64,000 nucleotides of DNA from Pseudobacteriovorax antillogorgiicola (GTDB taxonomy: Bacteria; Bdellovibrionota_B; Oligoflexia; Oligoflexales; Oligoflexaceae). This document shows positions 33,198 through 41,029 of the stretch, in pieces. Within the stretch, counting starts at the first letter, position 1. The number at the start of each line of letters is the position of its first letter. The notes beneath the pieces are model-generated. The model saw only the letters and a list, made by a program, of their open reading frames with translations. It ran no database searches and had not been told where the DNA came from. The translations under genes were made by a program, and so were the position numbers. Where the stretch lies: assembly GCF_900177345.1 (NCBI RefSeq), contig NZ_FWZT01000026.1, positions 1 to 64,000 on the forward strand, in the 5' to 3' direction.

Positions 33198-34360
33198 AAA
33201 CTCACCCCCATTTCTACGCCGTAGAGGTGGTAATCGCTCCCAAACAGGGTATCGTCTCTAAGGTGGAGCATCCGTCCCACAAAAACTCCAATTCTTGTCA
33301 TTCGTGCTAGCTGAACCTCAACACCTAACGTGAGCACCGTCGAATCAAAGCGATCTTCAGTATCCTCATCTGTAATTGCAGCAATCAGGTCTCCGCCACT
33401 TTGCTTACCTGATGAAGTGAACACGCGCCCTGCATTGCCTGAAATTTGAAAATACTCAAAGCCTACGAAACCAAAAATCTCTGGCTGAATAAGATTGCTA
33501 TACTTCGGCAGGAGACGGGTTGCGTAGCGACTAGAGATCTGAGTTCCATTAAATTCATTGGGTATTGACGTGGTACCCAACGAAAAATTCATATACCAAT
33601 CTCGTTGCTCTGAAGGAAACACATCAACTCCTAGCAGAACCCAAGGCATAGGCGTGATCGTGACGTTGCTGTCCGAAAAGTTAAACATTGAGATTTTCGT
33701 TCCAAGGGACAAGCGCGCACGTCCTTGCCGACGCAAGATTTGCTCGTACTCCTCGCGAGCCTCCTTGACGCTAACCAAGCTATCTGGTTTTCGAAGTGAT
33801 GGTGGGGAGCCGCTATCGGTAGCAATCGTCTCAGCTTGAACAACCCGACGCTGCTCATCTAGCGATACCAACCGGCTTCTCAAAACAAGAAGGGAGCGTT
33901 CGATGCTCAAATCCACGTAAAGAGCATAACGGGCATTCACTCCCTTACCGGAAACTTTTGGGATATCGGCACCCTTGCCAATTATAGTTCCCTCGGGAGA
34001 GGAGTATGCTGTAGTTACTGAACACAATGGACAGTGAACTGGCACGATATTACTTTTTTCGTGTTGAATTAGAAGCCTAAACAGATGGTTTTCGAGAAAT
34101 GCATTTAGATTGCTGTTTAGGCCAAGAGGACCTTCAATATTCATCACCATCACATCAGACTTCTGAGCCAAAGGTGGATTCTTAGTCCAACGGTAGACTA
34201 ACTCATCGAGCAAGTCGGCACCCAGCAAATGGAGCTTCATCGCCACAGTACCTCGGGCCCGATTTGCTTTCTCCATAGGCGCCTGGGCCGAAGCGGTAGA
34301 AGAAATGATAATACTTAGCGCTACAGTCAACTTTAGCAGCCATCTTAGAACTGAATCCAC
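33194..34360 (-). CDS. Periplasmic-domain plus outer-membrane barrel protein (388 aa)
   Basis: The GTG at 34360 is preceded by GGAGG and gives a good signal (VDSVLRWLLKLTVALSIIISSTASA); an ATG 15 bases upstream is possible. The soluble N-terminal half has a CPLC pair and a FlgO-like pattern (ALYVDLSIERSLLVLRSRLV, SLDEQRRVV). The C-terminal half (about 225-388) consists of alternating strands with aromatic girdles and ends VEMGVSL. It overlaps the previous gene by 16 bases. With the 32292 and 25830 genes it makes three candidate barrels in one operon. Confidence 0.72.
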   Translation of the reverse strand: MDSVLRWLLKLTVALSIIISSTASAQAPMEKANRARGTVAMKLHLLGADLLDELVYRWTKNPPLAQKSDVMVMNIEGPLGLNSNLNAFLENHLFRLLIQHEKSNIVPVHCPLCSVTTAYSSPEGTIIGKGADIPKVSGKGVNARYALYVDLSIERSLLVLRSRLVSLDEQRRVVQAETIATDSGSPPSLRKPDSLVSVKEAREEYEQILRRQGRARLSLGTKISMFNFSDSNVTITPMPWVLLGVDVFPSEQRDWYMNFSLGTTSIPNEFNGTQISSRYATRLLPKYSNLIQPEIFGFVGFEYFQISGNAGRVFTSSGKQSGGDLIAAITDEDTEDRFDSTVLTLGVEVQLARMTRIGVFVGRMLHLRDDTLFGSDYHLYGVEMGVSL

Positions 34361-34956
34361 TTTGCCTCCACACATAGACTCGCTTGCAAGCGCTGATCGA
34401 GATTATCCAACTTGATTGCAAACAACCTGACTTCATTCTTTTCTTTTAAAGTTCCTTGACGACACATCTTCTTGATATCTGCGAGTCGTTGCTTGCCTAC
34501 AAAAAGCAAGGGTTGAGGTTCATGCTCCAAAACTCGAAATTTTCTATGGGCCAATTCGCTCTTAATTGCCGAAGATACTTTCCTACTTAAGGGCACAGAT
34601 CCCAAGTAACTATGGACAACGATCGATTGAGAGGCACGGAGGGATTGTCTTTCTAGTTCATCCACAATCCTCGTAACTTCACTTGTTAAGCGATCCTGAA
34701 TTTGACGATCCACTCCTGCATTTTGTGGCCCGAGAATGATAGGTTTGCGGCAGTGGATCAGAACATCGTCGGTATCATATTCCGACTCACTATCACCACC
34801 ATAGGCTGATCCCGCGTTCAGCTTGCGTCCATCTAGAACGCTCGACTCGCAATCAAGCCACTGTGTTTCATCAGAACTTCGCGACTCACGAAAGGACTGC
34901 GTTGTGGGATAGCTCATAAAAAAGGCTAGTATTATGGCTCCGGCTAGGTACATCAT
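34345..34956 (-). CDS. Periplasmic protein of the motor operon, FlgO-like fold suspected (203 aa)
   Basis: A short hydrophobic N-terminus (MMYLAGAIILAFFMSY) lacks positive charge but is long enough to be a signal or anchor. The rest shows a helix-strand pattern (IQDRLTSEVTRIVDELER, QSIVVHSYLGSVPLS, SAIKSELAHRKFRVLEHE), similar to FlgO and related lipoprotein-type curli/flagellar assembly factors, and ends LQASLCVEAKWIQF. It starts directly after the stop of the first gene in the operon. The fold is inferred from pattern only. Confidence 0.65.
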   Translation of the reverse strand: MMYLAGAIILAFFMSYPTTQSFRESRSSDETQWLDCESSVLDGRKLNAGSAYGGDSESEYDTDDVLIHCRKPIILGPQNAGVDRQIQDRLTSEVTRIVDELERQSLRASQSIVVHSYLGSVPLSRKVSSAIKSELAHRKFRVLEHEPQPLLFVGKQRLADIKKMCRQGTLKEKNEVRLFAIKLDNLDQRLQASLCVEAKWIQF

Positions 34957-35613
34957 CTAGGGACTTTCCTCCGAGCCTTTTTCCCACTTCCCTTGTCGAG
35001 CCGCTGTGTAGGCTAGTTGACTGACAAAGGTATCGAAGTGCTGGGTATTTGCTTTTTTATAGTCTGCGGTGTTTTTTGCATCAGCCAACCAATTGGCTGT
35101 TTCTGAGTAAAGGTAGATACACCAGCTTCTGGTTTCCACCCAATGAGACTTGAAAGTTCTCTGATCGACGATTCTATCATTGAGGCTGACCGTGATTTCC
35201 GCTTCGTACCACCGCTGCTTGTCGTAGGGGTAACAGCCATAGGAAGCTACGTTCAACAGCCACCCTAAATTTGAAGCTTCGTACCATTTCAATTCTGAAA
35301 CGGCCCGTAGTTCTACTAAATCAGCTAAGGGTTGATTCGGCTTCACCCCGCCGTTGTCAAGGTCTTCAGCAAATAAAACCCGCGCTCCCTGATCTTCCAG
35401 GAGTGTGGACAAATGGTCACACATCGGTTCATCAGGTGACACCTGACGATTTTCTCGCTTCAAGCAAGATAGAAGAAATGACTGTCCAGCCAGTCGTCCT
35501 TCTTTTGGTATAAAGTGATCTAAAGCACTGTCATACGTGGATGGGTAATAGCGATGCGTGGTGCATGCTGCCCAGAATGAGGCGATCACAACAAGGTTCA
35601 GAGTTCGGATCAT
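34957..35613 (-). CDS. First gene of the motor operon: lipoprotein (218 aa)
   Basis: The ATG at 35613 gives the signal MIRTLNLVVIASFWAAC with lipid Cys17; a longer frame starting at 35700 is less likely. A conserved-looking domain follows with FLLSCLKRE, MCDHLSTLLEDQGARVLF (similar in layout to the preceding FlgO-like protein) and a Cys/Trp/Tyr-rich second half (NVASYGCYPYDKQRWYEAE, WCIYLYSETANW). It opens a 12-gene run in which most neighbours overlap or touch. The promoter should be in 35614-35848. Confidence 0.7.
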   Translation of the reverse strand: MIRTLNLVVIASFWAACTTHRYYPSTYDSALDHFIPKEGRLAGQSFLLSCLKRENRQVSPDEPMCDHLSTLLEDQGARVLFAEDLDNGGVKPNQPLADLVELRAVSELKWYEASNLGWLLNVASYGCYPYDKQRWYEAEITVSLNDRIVDQRTFKSHWVETRSWCIYLYSETANWLADAKNTADYKKANTQHFDTFVSQLAYTAARQGKWEKGSEESP

Positions 35614-35848
35614 CGCTGCTACAAGTCTCCAGTTTTCAAATTCATCACCCGAGAGTTTGCAAGGGTGATACCAAATGATGCGGTAGCTGATATCCCACAC
35701 TTAAATTAGCGATGCAAGGCAGGAATCCCACTTGAGCCCCCTAATTTTGATGAGATGTTTAACCTTTATTCACCAAGAGAGTGACAAAAACATGCTTATT
35801 ATCAGGGATTTATACTCGACGTAAGATTAAAATATTTACTCTCAGTCA

Positions 35849-35873
35849 AAAAAAGGGCTCGCTGAGCCCTTTT
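35849..35873 (-). terminator. Terminator of the lipoxygenase operon
   Basis: AAAAGGGCTC-GCT-GAGCCCTTTT: a 10-bp stem with A and T tracts, 44 bases after the stop of the Tat-signal gene. On the minus strand it is followed by TTTTTTT. Confidence 0.9.
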
Positions 35874-35916
35874 CTTTCATTTCCTTATAGAGCAGAGTTT
35901 TCTGCCCCTGGGTACC

Positions 35917-36231
35917 CTAAACAGATTTCTTAGCCATGTATTCGACCACCACGTAACGCTCTAGAAGAACTCGATCGAAAGAGGCAGCTTCATTTCGAAT
36001 GAAGTTCTGATCTTCCAGAAGTTCCATTCGATCGTGGACCATGTCGGCGACAAAGCTTCTAACAGCCTTCTCATCGGCACGACTCTCCGGAACATTCTTG
36101 AAGATGATTTCAGCAAGCTGACTTTCTAAATCTTCAAAACCAGTGAATGGTAAGGTCGTGGTCGCTATGAGACCGCCGAAGGAGATTCCGGTGACCTTAA
36201 AAAGACTTCGTCTAGTCATTGATCGTGTCAT
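35917..36231 (-). CDS. Small Tat-exported partner of the lipoxygenase (104 aa)
   Basis: The N-terminus MTRSMTRRSLFKVTGISFGG contains the twin-arginine motif TRRSLFK followed by a moderately hydrophobic stretch, so it is exported folded, perhaps carrying a partner. The rest is helical and acidic (FEDLESQLAEIIF, SFVADMVHDRMELLED). RBS AAGGAGG. It begins 11 bases after the lipoxygenase stop. Small Tat proteins next to a larger enzyme without its own signal often act as exported escorts; that role is inference. Confidence 0.75.
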   Translation of the reverse strand: MTRSMTRRSLFKVTGISFGGLIATTTLPFTGFEDLESQLAEIIFKNVPESRADEKAVRSFVADMVHDRMELLEDQNFIRNEAASFDRVLLERYVVVEYMAKKSV

Positions 36232-36242
36232 AAGAGGCCTCC

Positions 36243-38009
36243 TTATATGTTAATGCTTTGTGGAATGCGAGATGGCATGAGGTGCTCATACTTAGTACGG
36301 CGATAACCATTCCGCTTCATGATGATCTCTTCTATTTTTGCGAGCTTCTGTTGGAAGCTTGCTAGCTTGTCTGCCACACGGGTATCTTCGAATGTGCCTT
36401 CGGCATAGTGACCTAGCTGTGTGTAGTAGGTCCGCCCAAGCAAAGTTAAGATATGAACTTGTTTCAAGGCTCGATCGAGGGGAGGTAGAATTGCCACAGC
36501 TTCGTCTTCGGTAGTCGACTCATCTTTAGGAGCTGGTGCATAGCCAGCTAGTGGCTGGAACGATGGCGCTGATGCCTTCGCTTGCGGGAAATTCACAGCT
36601 GCATGCTGAGCCGAGCAGGTGAAGAGAATCATCGTTAAGGTTTCAACCAACACTCGCTTGCTAGAAATTTCGTTGTGAGGCGCGAAATCTTTGATGCGTC
36701 CTTGGGCGTCATCAACAATCTCAGCCGTCCACCGAGCTAGCTCGTAGTCATCCCGAACGTCGCTGTTATCTTCGTAGTAAAGGTTCACATAGTCTCGAAC
36801 CCATTTTTGGATAGCTGCCCAAACGAGCAAGCCATCATCACGATATGGATAGTGACGCAGTCCGCTTCCAAAGCCTACCCCCCGGCGCCAGAGACTCCGT
36901 GGTAGGAAGTTCTCACGAAACTTAAAGCTGGTTCTTTTCGAACCAATCAATGCGAAAGCGCTATCGCGTTCTCCGGCGAGGAGCTGCTCGATCGATCCGC
37001 CTTTGGCAAGCAAAGTTTTCACTGCCAATGAGTTAATTGGCAACGTTCCCTCAAAGTGGGGAATCAGAAGCTTATACAATGGATGACTCGACGACAGCTG
37101 GCGCATCGTAGCAACGATGATCGGGTCAATCAACAAGTGGGTCAACCCAAGGTGAGATACCAGCTCATGATGGTTAATATCGGCGATTTTCGCGATGGTC
37201 TTTGCAGAAAGCCACGTCCACTTCTGGCTTTTAGGCGTTGCGATCACAGCCTCATTGGGGTTTTGATCACACTGAATCGCAATCACTTCCAGGTTACCAG
37301 ACCAGCGTGGTCTTGCTAGGAAGACAATCGGTGAGTAAGTAAATTTATCTTGATCTGGGTGAACTCCAGGTTGGAGTATAGCAAGATCCTTGTAGTCAAC
37401 CGCGAAGAGTCGACCTTGCTTTAGCAAACGCTTGAGGGAGTCAAATTTGAACTTTGGGTGACTTCGAACCATCGCACTGGTTAAACCATAGTGACCTGGA
37501 AGTCGCTTCAAGCGCTCGATAAGGACAGGATTCAAACCAGCAACAAAGTGGTCCGCAAATTCTTTATCGTCATCTAGTTTGTCAGCACCTTCAGGAAAAG
37601 GGATTTGCTGAAATAGTTTTTTATAGTCTTCGTAGCTAGTTGGTCGCTTATCCTTGAGGGCAACACCCAAATCTGGGTTTGTGTAACCAATAAATGTAAA
37701 TAGGTCACCACGAGCAAGAATCTCACCGATCTGCTGAGGAGTCAGCACGGGTAGTGGTCGCTCAAAGACAAAGTCATTATTCTGAACATTGAGTTCCCAG
37801 TTTCTACGGATCATGTAAGACGTCTGAACAATTTTCTGTCCCCACAAAGGCCCAGCTGCGACCTGTGGCAGTATCTGTGAGGCAATGGGAACCTCAGTTA
37901 GGACACTGTAGTCGTAATCAATGTTGTCTCGAAGGAATTCCAGCTCCTGATCGCGAGCCTCGGGATTGGCATCATGCTGTGGTAAGCATGGTAGACCTGT
38001 CTTGGTCAT
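36243..38009 (-). CDS. Bacterial lipoxygenase (588 aa)
   Basis: A full-length catalytic lipoxygenase domain without an N-terminal PLAT domain. The iron ligands are visible: His281 and His286 in HHELVSHLGLTH, His469 and Asn473 in QHAAVN, and the C-terminal Ile588 in SINI, exactly as in plant and animal enzymes. It would add oxygen to polyunsaturated fatty acids to give hydroperoxides. No signal peptide is evident. The gene starts with GGGGAG-ATG and is followed by a small Tat-exported protein in the same operon. Secreted bacterial lipoxygenases are known from Pseudomonas; predators or host-associated bacteria may use them on eukaryotic lipids. Residues 1-70 are less conserved. Confidence 0.94.
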   Translation of the reverse strand: MTKTGLPCLPQHDANPEARDQELEFLRDNIDYDYSVLTEVPIASQILPQVAAGPLWGQKIVQTSYMIRRNWELNVQNNDFVFERPLPVLTPQQIGEILARGDLFTFIGYTNPDLGVALKDKRPTSYEDYKKLFQQIPFPEGADKLDDDKEFADHFVAGLNPVLIERLKRLPGHYGLTSAMVRSHPKFKFDSLKRLLKQGRLFAVDYKDLAILQPGVHPDQDKFTYSPIVFLARPRWSGNLEVIAIQCDQNPNEAVIATPKSQKWTWLSAKTIAKIADINHHELVSHLGLTHLLIDPIIVATMRQLSSSHPLYKLLIPHFEGTLPINSLAVKTLLAKGGSIEQLLAGERDSAFALIGSKRTSFKFRENFLPRSLWRRGVGFGSGLRHYPYRDDGLLVWAAIQKWVRDYVNLYYEDNSDVRDDYELARWTAEIVDDAQGRIKDFAPHNEISSKRVLVETLTMILFTCSAQHAAVNFPQAKASAPSFQPLAGYAPAPKDESTTEDEAVAILPPLDRALKQVHILTLLGRTYYTQLGHYAEGTFEDTRVADKLASFQQKLAKIEEIIMKRNGYRRTKYEHLMPSRIPQSINI

Positions 38010-38326
38010 GAAAAACTCCCCAATAGGTTAATGAAAAATGAATACATTGGCCTCTACAACTAGAAAAACGCGGACCGATCCACCTTCGATTTTGAGAAAC
38101 AGCTTCCCCTCGCCTTTGCTTTCCCATCCGTATTAGGGCAGAATTACTTACGTTGAAAGCTAGCGACTCATTTTCGAAAGAAAGATGTATTGCGTATGAT
38201 GCAGATCCTTTCGGAATTCTGACGTAGCCAAAGGCAAGAGATTTTTAAGTCTCGAAATTGTGGCAGCTAATCAATTTGATTTTATTTCTGAGGCTACTGG
38301 CACACTTTGTGGACTTGGGTGAAGCT
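38010..38326. other. 317-base gap upstream of the lipoxygenase operon
   Basis: Should contain the lipoxygenase promoter. I see no open frame, repeat or clear hexamers. Confidence 0.4.
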
Positions 38327-38344
38327 GGGGTAGTAGCCTACCCC
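38327..38344. terminator. Hairpin after the lipoprotein/TPR pair
   Basis: GGGGTAG/CTACCCC with loop TAGC, 13 bases past the stop of the minus-strand lipoprotein gene. No T-tract follows, so terminator activity is uncertain. Confidence 0.4.
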
Positions 38345-38356
38345 AAATGAAGGTGT

Positions 38357-39163
38357 TTAAGGAATAATGATCAGAATTTCTGCAGTTTCAAGAGACGCTA
38401 CCACCAGCGCTTCATCCACCACATTAAGAGATGTCACAGCATTGTTCAGGTTCTCTCTGGCTTGTTGATACTCCTGTCCCGTGATATCTGCTCCAGCTTG
38501 GATCTGTGAATACAGGGTGTTCACCGCCGAAAGTAGATCGGGATACCCATTGACCCCTGTGCGAAAGGAGTTCACACGCTGTTCGCGACGATCATTATTG
38601 ATCAAAAAGGTTTCAATACGTGAAGCAAGATCATCTAACTGAGTTAGCTCCTCAACGCGCTCCTGTTTTTGTACCTCATCCCCGATATCTCTCGACTGGC
38701 TTTGGGACACGCCTTCAAGATCGGTGTAATCGAAGTTAACAACCATCGTTTCTAAAGCCTGCCTTGCGAGGCTAGTATCTGTTTGATCAACATTGATCAC
38801 AACATGCCACTTAGGATCTTCAATCTCTGTAAGAGAAACAAGTGTCTGAGTCTCTGGTGCCGAGCGTTGACTCCAAGTCCATTCCTTGGCTATCGATGGA
38901 AGATCAGCTTTGTTTCCCTCAGCATCCCCCCATTGGCACTTAAGTTGATGACTGACTGCATCTGTCTCCACATTATCATCGAAAAAGCTGCATTGAATCA
39001 TATAGCCAGGCAAACCCTCGCTGCTATCTGTAGGTCGGTCGCCTCGATTCTCCACCTGCGATGATGCTTTAGCCTCTTGGGAATCACTCTTTCCACTCAG
39101 TTGCAACCCGCTGGTACAAGATGAAAGAAGTGCTAGTAAAAGGATGACAAAACTAAACTGCAT
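38357..39163 (-). CDS. Lipoprotein of unknown function (268 aa)
   Basis: Lipoprotein signal MQFSFVILLLALLSSC (Cys16). An immunoglobulin-like beta region may span about 50-150 (IQCSFFDDN, HQLKCQWGDAEG, KEWTWSQRS), with a Cys pair. The C-terminal part (about 165-268) is a helical bundle (ELTQLDDLASRIETFLINN, EYQQARENLNNAVTSLNVV). The ATG overlaps the upstream gene by 11 bases, so the two are co-translated. Function unknown. Confidence 0.75.
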   Translation of the reverse strand: MQFSFVILLLALLSSCTSGLQLSGKSDSQEAKASSQVENRGDRPTDSSEGLPGYMIQCSFFDDNVETDAVSHQLKCQWGDAEGNKADLPSIAKEWTWSQRSAPETQTLVSLTEIEDPKWHVVINVDQTDTSLARQALETMVVNFDYTDLEGVSQSQSRDIGDEVQKQERVEELTQLDDLASRIETFLINNDRREQRVNSFRTGVNGYPDLLSAVNTLYSQIQAGADITGQEYQQARENLNNAVTSLNVVDEALVVASLETAEILIIIP

Positions 39164-40328
39164 GGGAGACCCCCTCGTTTTTGATCAGATCCGCTGCTAG
39201 ATGAAGCACATCGGAACTCTTTCCTTGGCTCAAACGCAGTGATAGAGCCTTGTATTCATTGAGTGTAATGTGAGCCAATGCGTATTGGTTGTAGCGCTGC
39301 AACCATCGAGATGTTCCTAGCAGGAACAATAATCGCTTTTGATGGTCGATATATCTTTCTAAGCCTTCTAGACATTCACCTAGCTGTCTCACCCGGACGA
39401 TAAAATCGATCGATGAGTCATAGGCATCTTCAAGCTTCTGACACAGGACATAGGACTGATCATCATGCTTAAGCTTAAAGTGTTTGCCATATGTCTTAAG
39501 CTTGAAGAAACGATCATTCCAGGCTAGGGTTTTTAGAGCATGACTCCAAAGAAAGGCTTCTAAAACATAGGTGCTGTGGTAGTGGGATTTACCTTTTTGC
39601 ACCATCATCACACAGTCAGCTGGATCTAGAGTTTCGCTAAGCTTAAGACATGCAAGCTCCCATTGGAGTTCTTCTTGAAAACCTGGATCACTATCTTTCA
39701 TCGCTAGAAAACTTTCGCAAAGGACTCGCGCTTTGTTAAATTGGTCTGAAAGACGATAGGATTTAACTAGATAGGCCTTCCCTTGCAAACGGGAGTTTTC
39801 TGGTAAGTCGGATTCAGAAACTTTCTCGAAATGCTCGATAGCCTCCGGTAAGAAACCGAGACGAAAGAAGCGAATTCCCATTGCCAGATGATAGAAATGA
39901 TCACCACCAGGAAATTGGTCCCCAGAGAAGGATCTTGCCATCGCTTGCTGCCACGAAGAACGGAGGCTATGACCCTCTTTCAATGAAATCTGGCTGATAA
40001 CTAGATGAAGCTCTCCATACAAATAAGCCAGCTTCGATGTTTGGGGTTTCACTCGGTTAACTGCTAGCAGCGCATAGGCCAAGTCGATGATCCTAGCCAA
40101 GCGTGGTTTAGGAATGCCACCGTATCGTTCGTGATGCACCAGTGCAAAGATAGTAAATAGATAGCGTTGGAGCTGAACCTGGGAATCCATAGCGTCTTCG
40201 AGTCTAGAAATCTGATCCAGCATATAACGGAGCCGAGCTGGGTCCGAGCGCTCTACAGCAACACCGTCCAAACTCTCCTTGATCTGGATCTGAATCGACT
40301 GAATATCTTTTTTTCGCCAATGACTCAT
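39153..40328 (-). CDS. Cytoplasmic TPR-like protein (391 aa)
   Basis: No signal peptide. Almost entirely helical with TPR-like units around 145-225 (HLAMGIRFFRLGFLPEAIEH, LQGKAYLVKSYRLSDQFNKA) and weaker ones elsewhere. It precedes and overlaps a lipoprotein gene, so it may regulate or help its export. The ATG start at 40328 has a weak ribosome site. No family recognised. Confidence 0.72.
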   Translation of the reverse strand: MSHWRKKDIQSIQIQIKESLDGVAVERSDPARLRYMLDQISRLEDAMDSQVQLQRYLFTIFALVHHERYGGIPKPRLARIIDLAYALLAVNRVKPQTSKLAYLYGELHLVISQISLKEGHSLRSSWQQAMARSFSGDQFPGGDHFYHLAMGIRFFRLGFLPEAIEHFEKVSESDLPENSRLQGKAYLVKSYRLSDQFNKARVLCESFLAMKDSDPGFQEELQWELACLKLSETLDPADCVMMVQKGKSHYHSTYVLEAFLWSHALKTLAWNDRFFKLKTYGKHFKLKHDDQSYVLCQKLEDAYDSSIDFIVRVRQLGECLEGLERYIDHQKRLLFLLGTSRWLQRYNQYALAHITLNEYKALSLRLSQGKSSDVLHLAADLIKNEGVSHAV

Positions 40329-40387
40329 AAGTCGCCCCCTCCATGCCCCGTATCGGACATAAGTATCAGAAACTTTAGGTTTTTTGG

Positions 40388-40419
40388 AAAAAAATAAGAC
40401 CCTGATGGTGATCAGAGTC
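40388..40419 (-). terminator. Strong minus-strand terminator
   Basis: Stem GACTCTGAT/ATCAGGGTC with a CACC loop (one G-U pair), followed on the minus strand by TTATTTTTTT. It must end a transcript coming from 40469-41000, since no other minus gene is nearby. Confidence 0.85.
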
Positions 40420-40468
40420 TCGTGAAGAGGTTAAATGAGATGCTTCCGCATAAGGATTCTTGATTAAC

Positions 40469-40660
40469 TTAAGTAGCGGCCCTCCGTGCCTTGGGTTTTG
40501 ACACAAATACCGACGATTCCCGTCTTCCAATCCTTTCTGAAGAAAGGCTCAGGCAGGCCCCCGAAGGGTCAGATGAGATCGTTAGGCTAGGCGCGTTATG
40601 CTCCCCGATTAGTCTGGGTAGAATGACTTGAGTATTGATTAATTGCTGAATGACATTCAT
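40469..40660 (-). CDS. Small protein of unknown function (63 aa)
   Basis: MNVIQQLINTQVILPRLIGE begins after AAGGA eight bases upstream. No membrane segment; the C-terminal third is basic (RIGRRESSVFVSKPKARRAA). A strong terminator 50 bases downstream on the same strand supports a dedicated short transcript. No known relatives. Confidence 0.5.
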   Translation of the reverse strand: MNVIQQLINTQVILPRLIGEHNAPSLTISSDPSGACLSLSSERIGRRESSVFVSKPKARRAAT

Positions 40661-41029
40661 CGTCGATTCCTTGTGTGTCTCCTATGCATAAAGTAAAGCA
40701 AAGACGCTGCCAAACGGCTCTTTCTACTAAGTAGCTATAATAGAATGAGAAGTCAGACGAAGCCCGATTATTGGGCGACAAACCATAAATCACGGTAGGT
40801 TGTATCGAGCTCCAATTATGCCTTTAACCTATCGAAACTAATGCAATTAGGAGGCGCGGGGCTGGCTGACAGCTCACGGCGATGGCTTTGCGACAGCCTA
40901 GCTGAATCCAACTAACCTAATTTAAATGGAAAAAAGAAGAAGGATGGCTGACCTTGGTAAGGTCTCAAGGACAGAAACCTGCCCTTGAGGGACTATTTGC
41001 AGTAAACGATCCATTAACAAGAATCGCGA
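40661..41029. other. 369-base gap between the small gene and the peptidase gene
   Basis: No open frame is supported. A weak inverted repeat CTCAAGG/CCTTGAG (about 40972-40991) lies below the end of the peptidase gene and may terminate it. On the minus strand a GC-rich stretch contains CGCAAAGCCA but not the rest of a c-di-GMP riboswitch. Its leader transcript to the small gene would be long (over 200 bases). Confidence 0.35.

Noticed and set aside
40855-40935. Possible c-di-GMP (GEMM-I) riboswitch on the minus strand, from the core CGCAAAGCCA
   Set aside because: The other conserved parts (GGCAAACC, the GNRA-capped P2 hairpin and the closing GGUUGCC strand) are not present; a single 10-base match is not enough.
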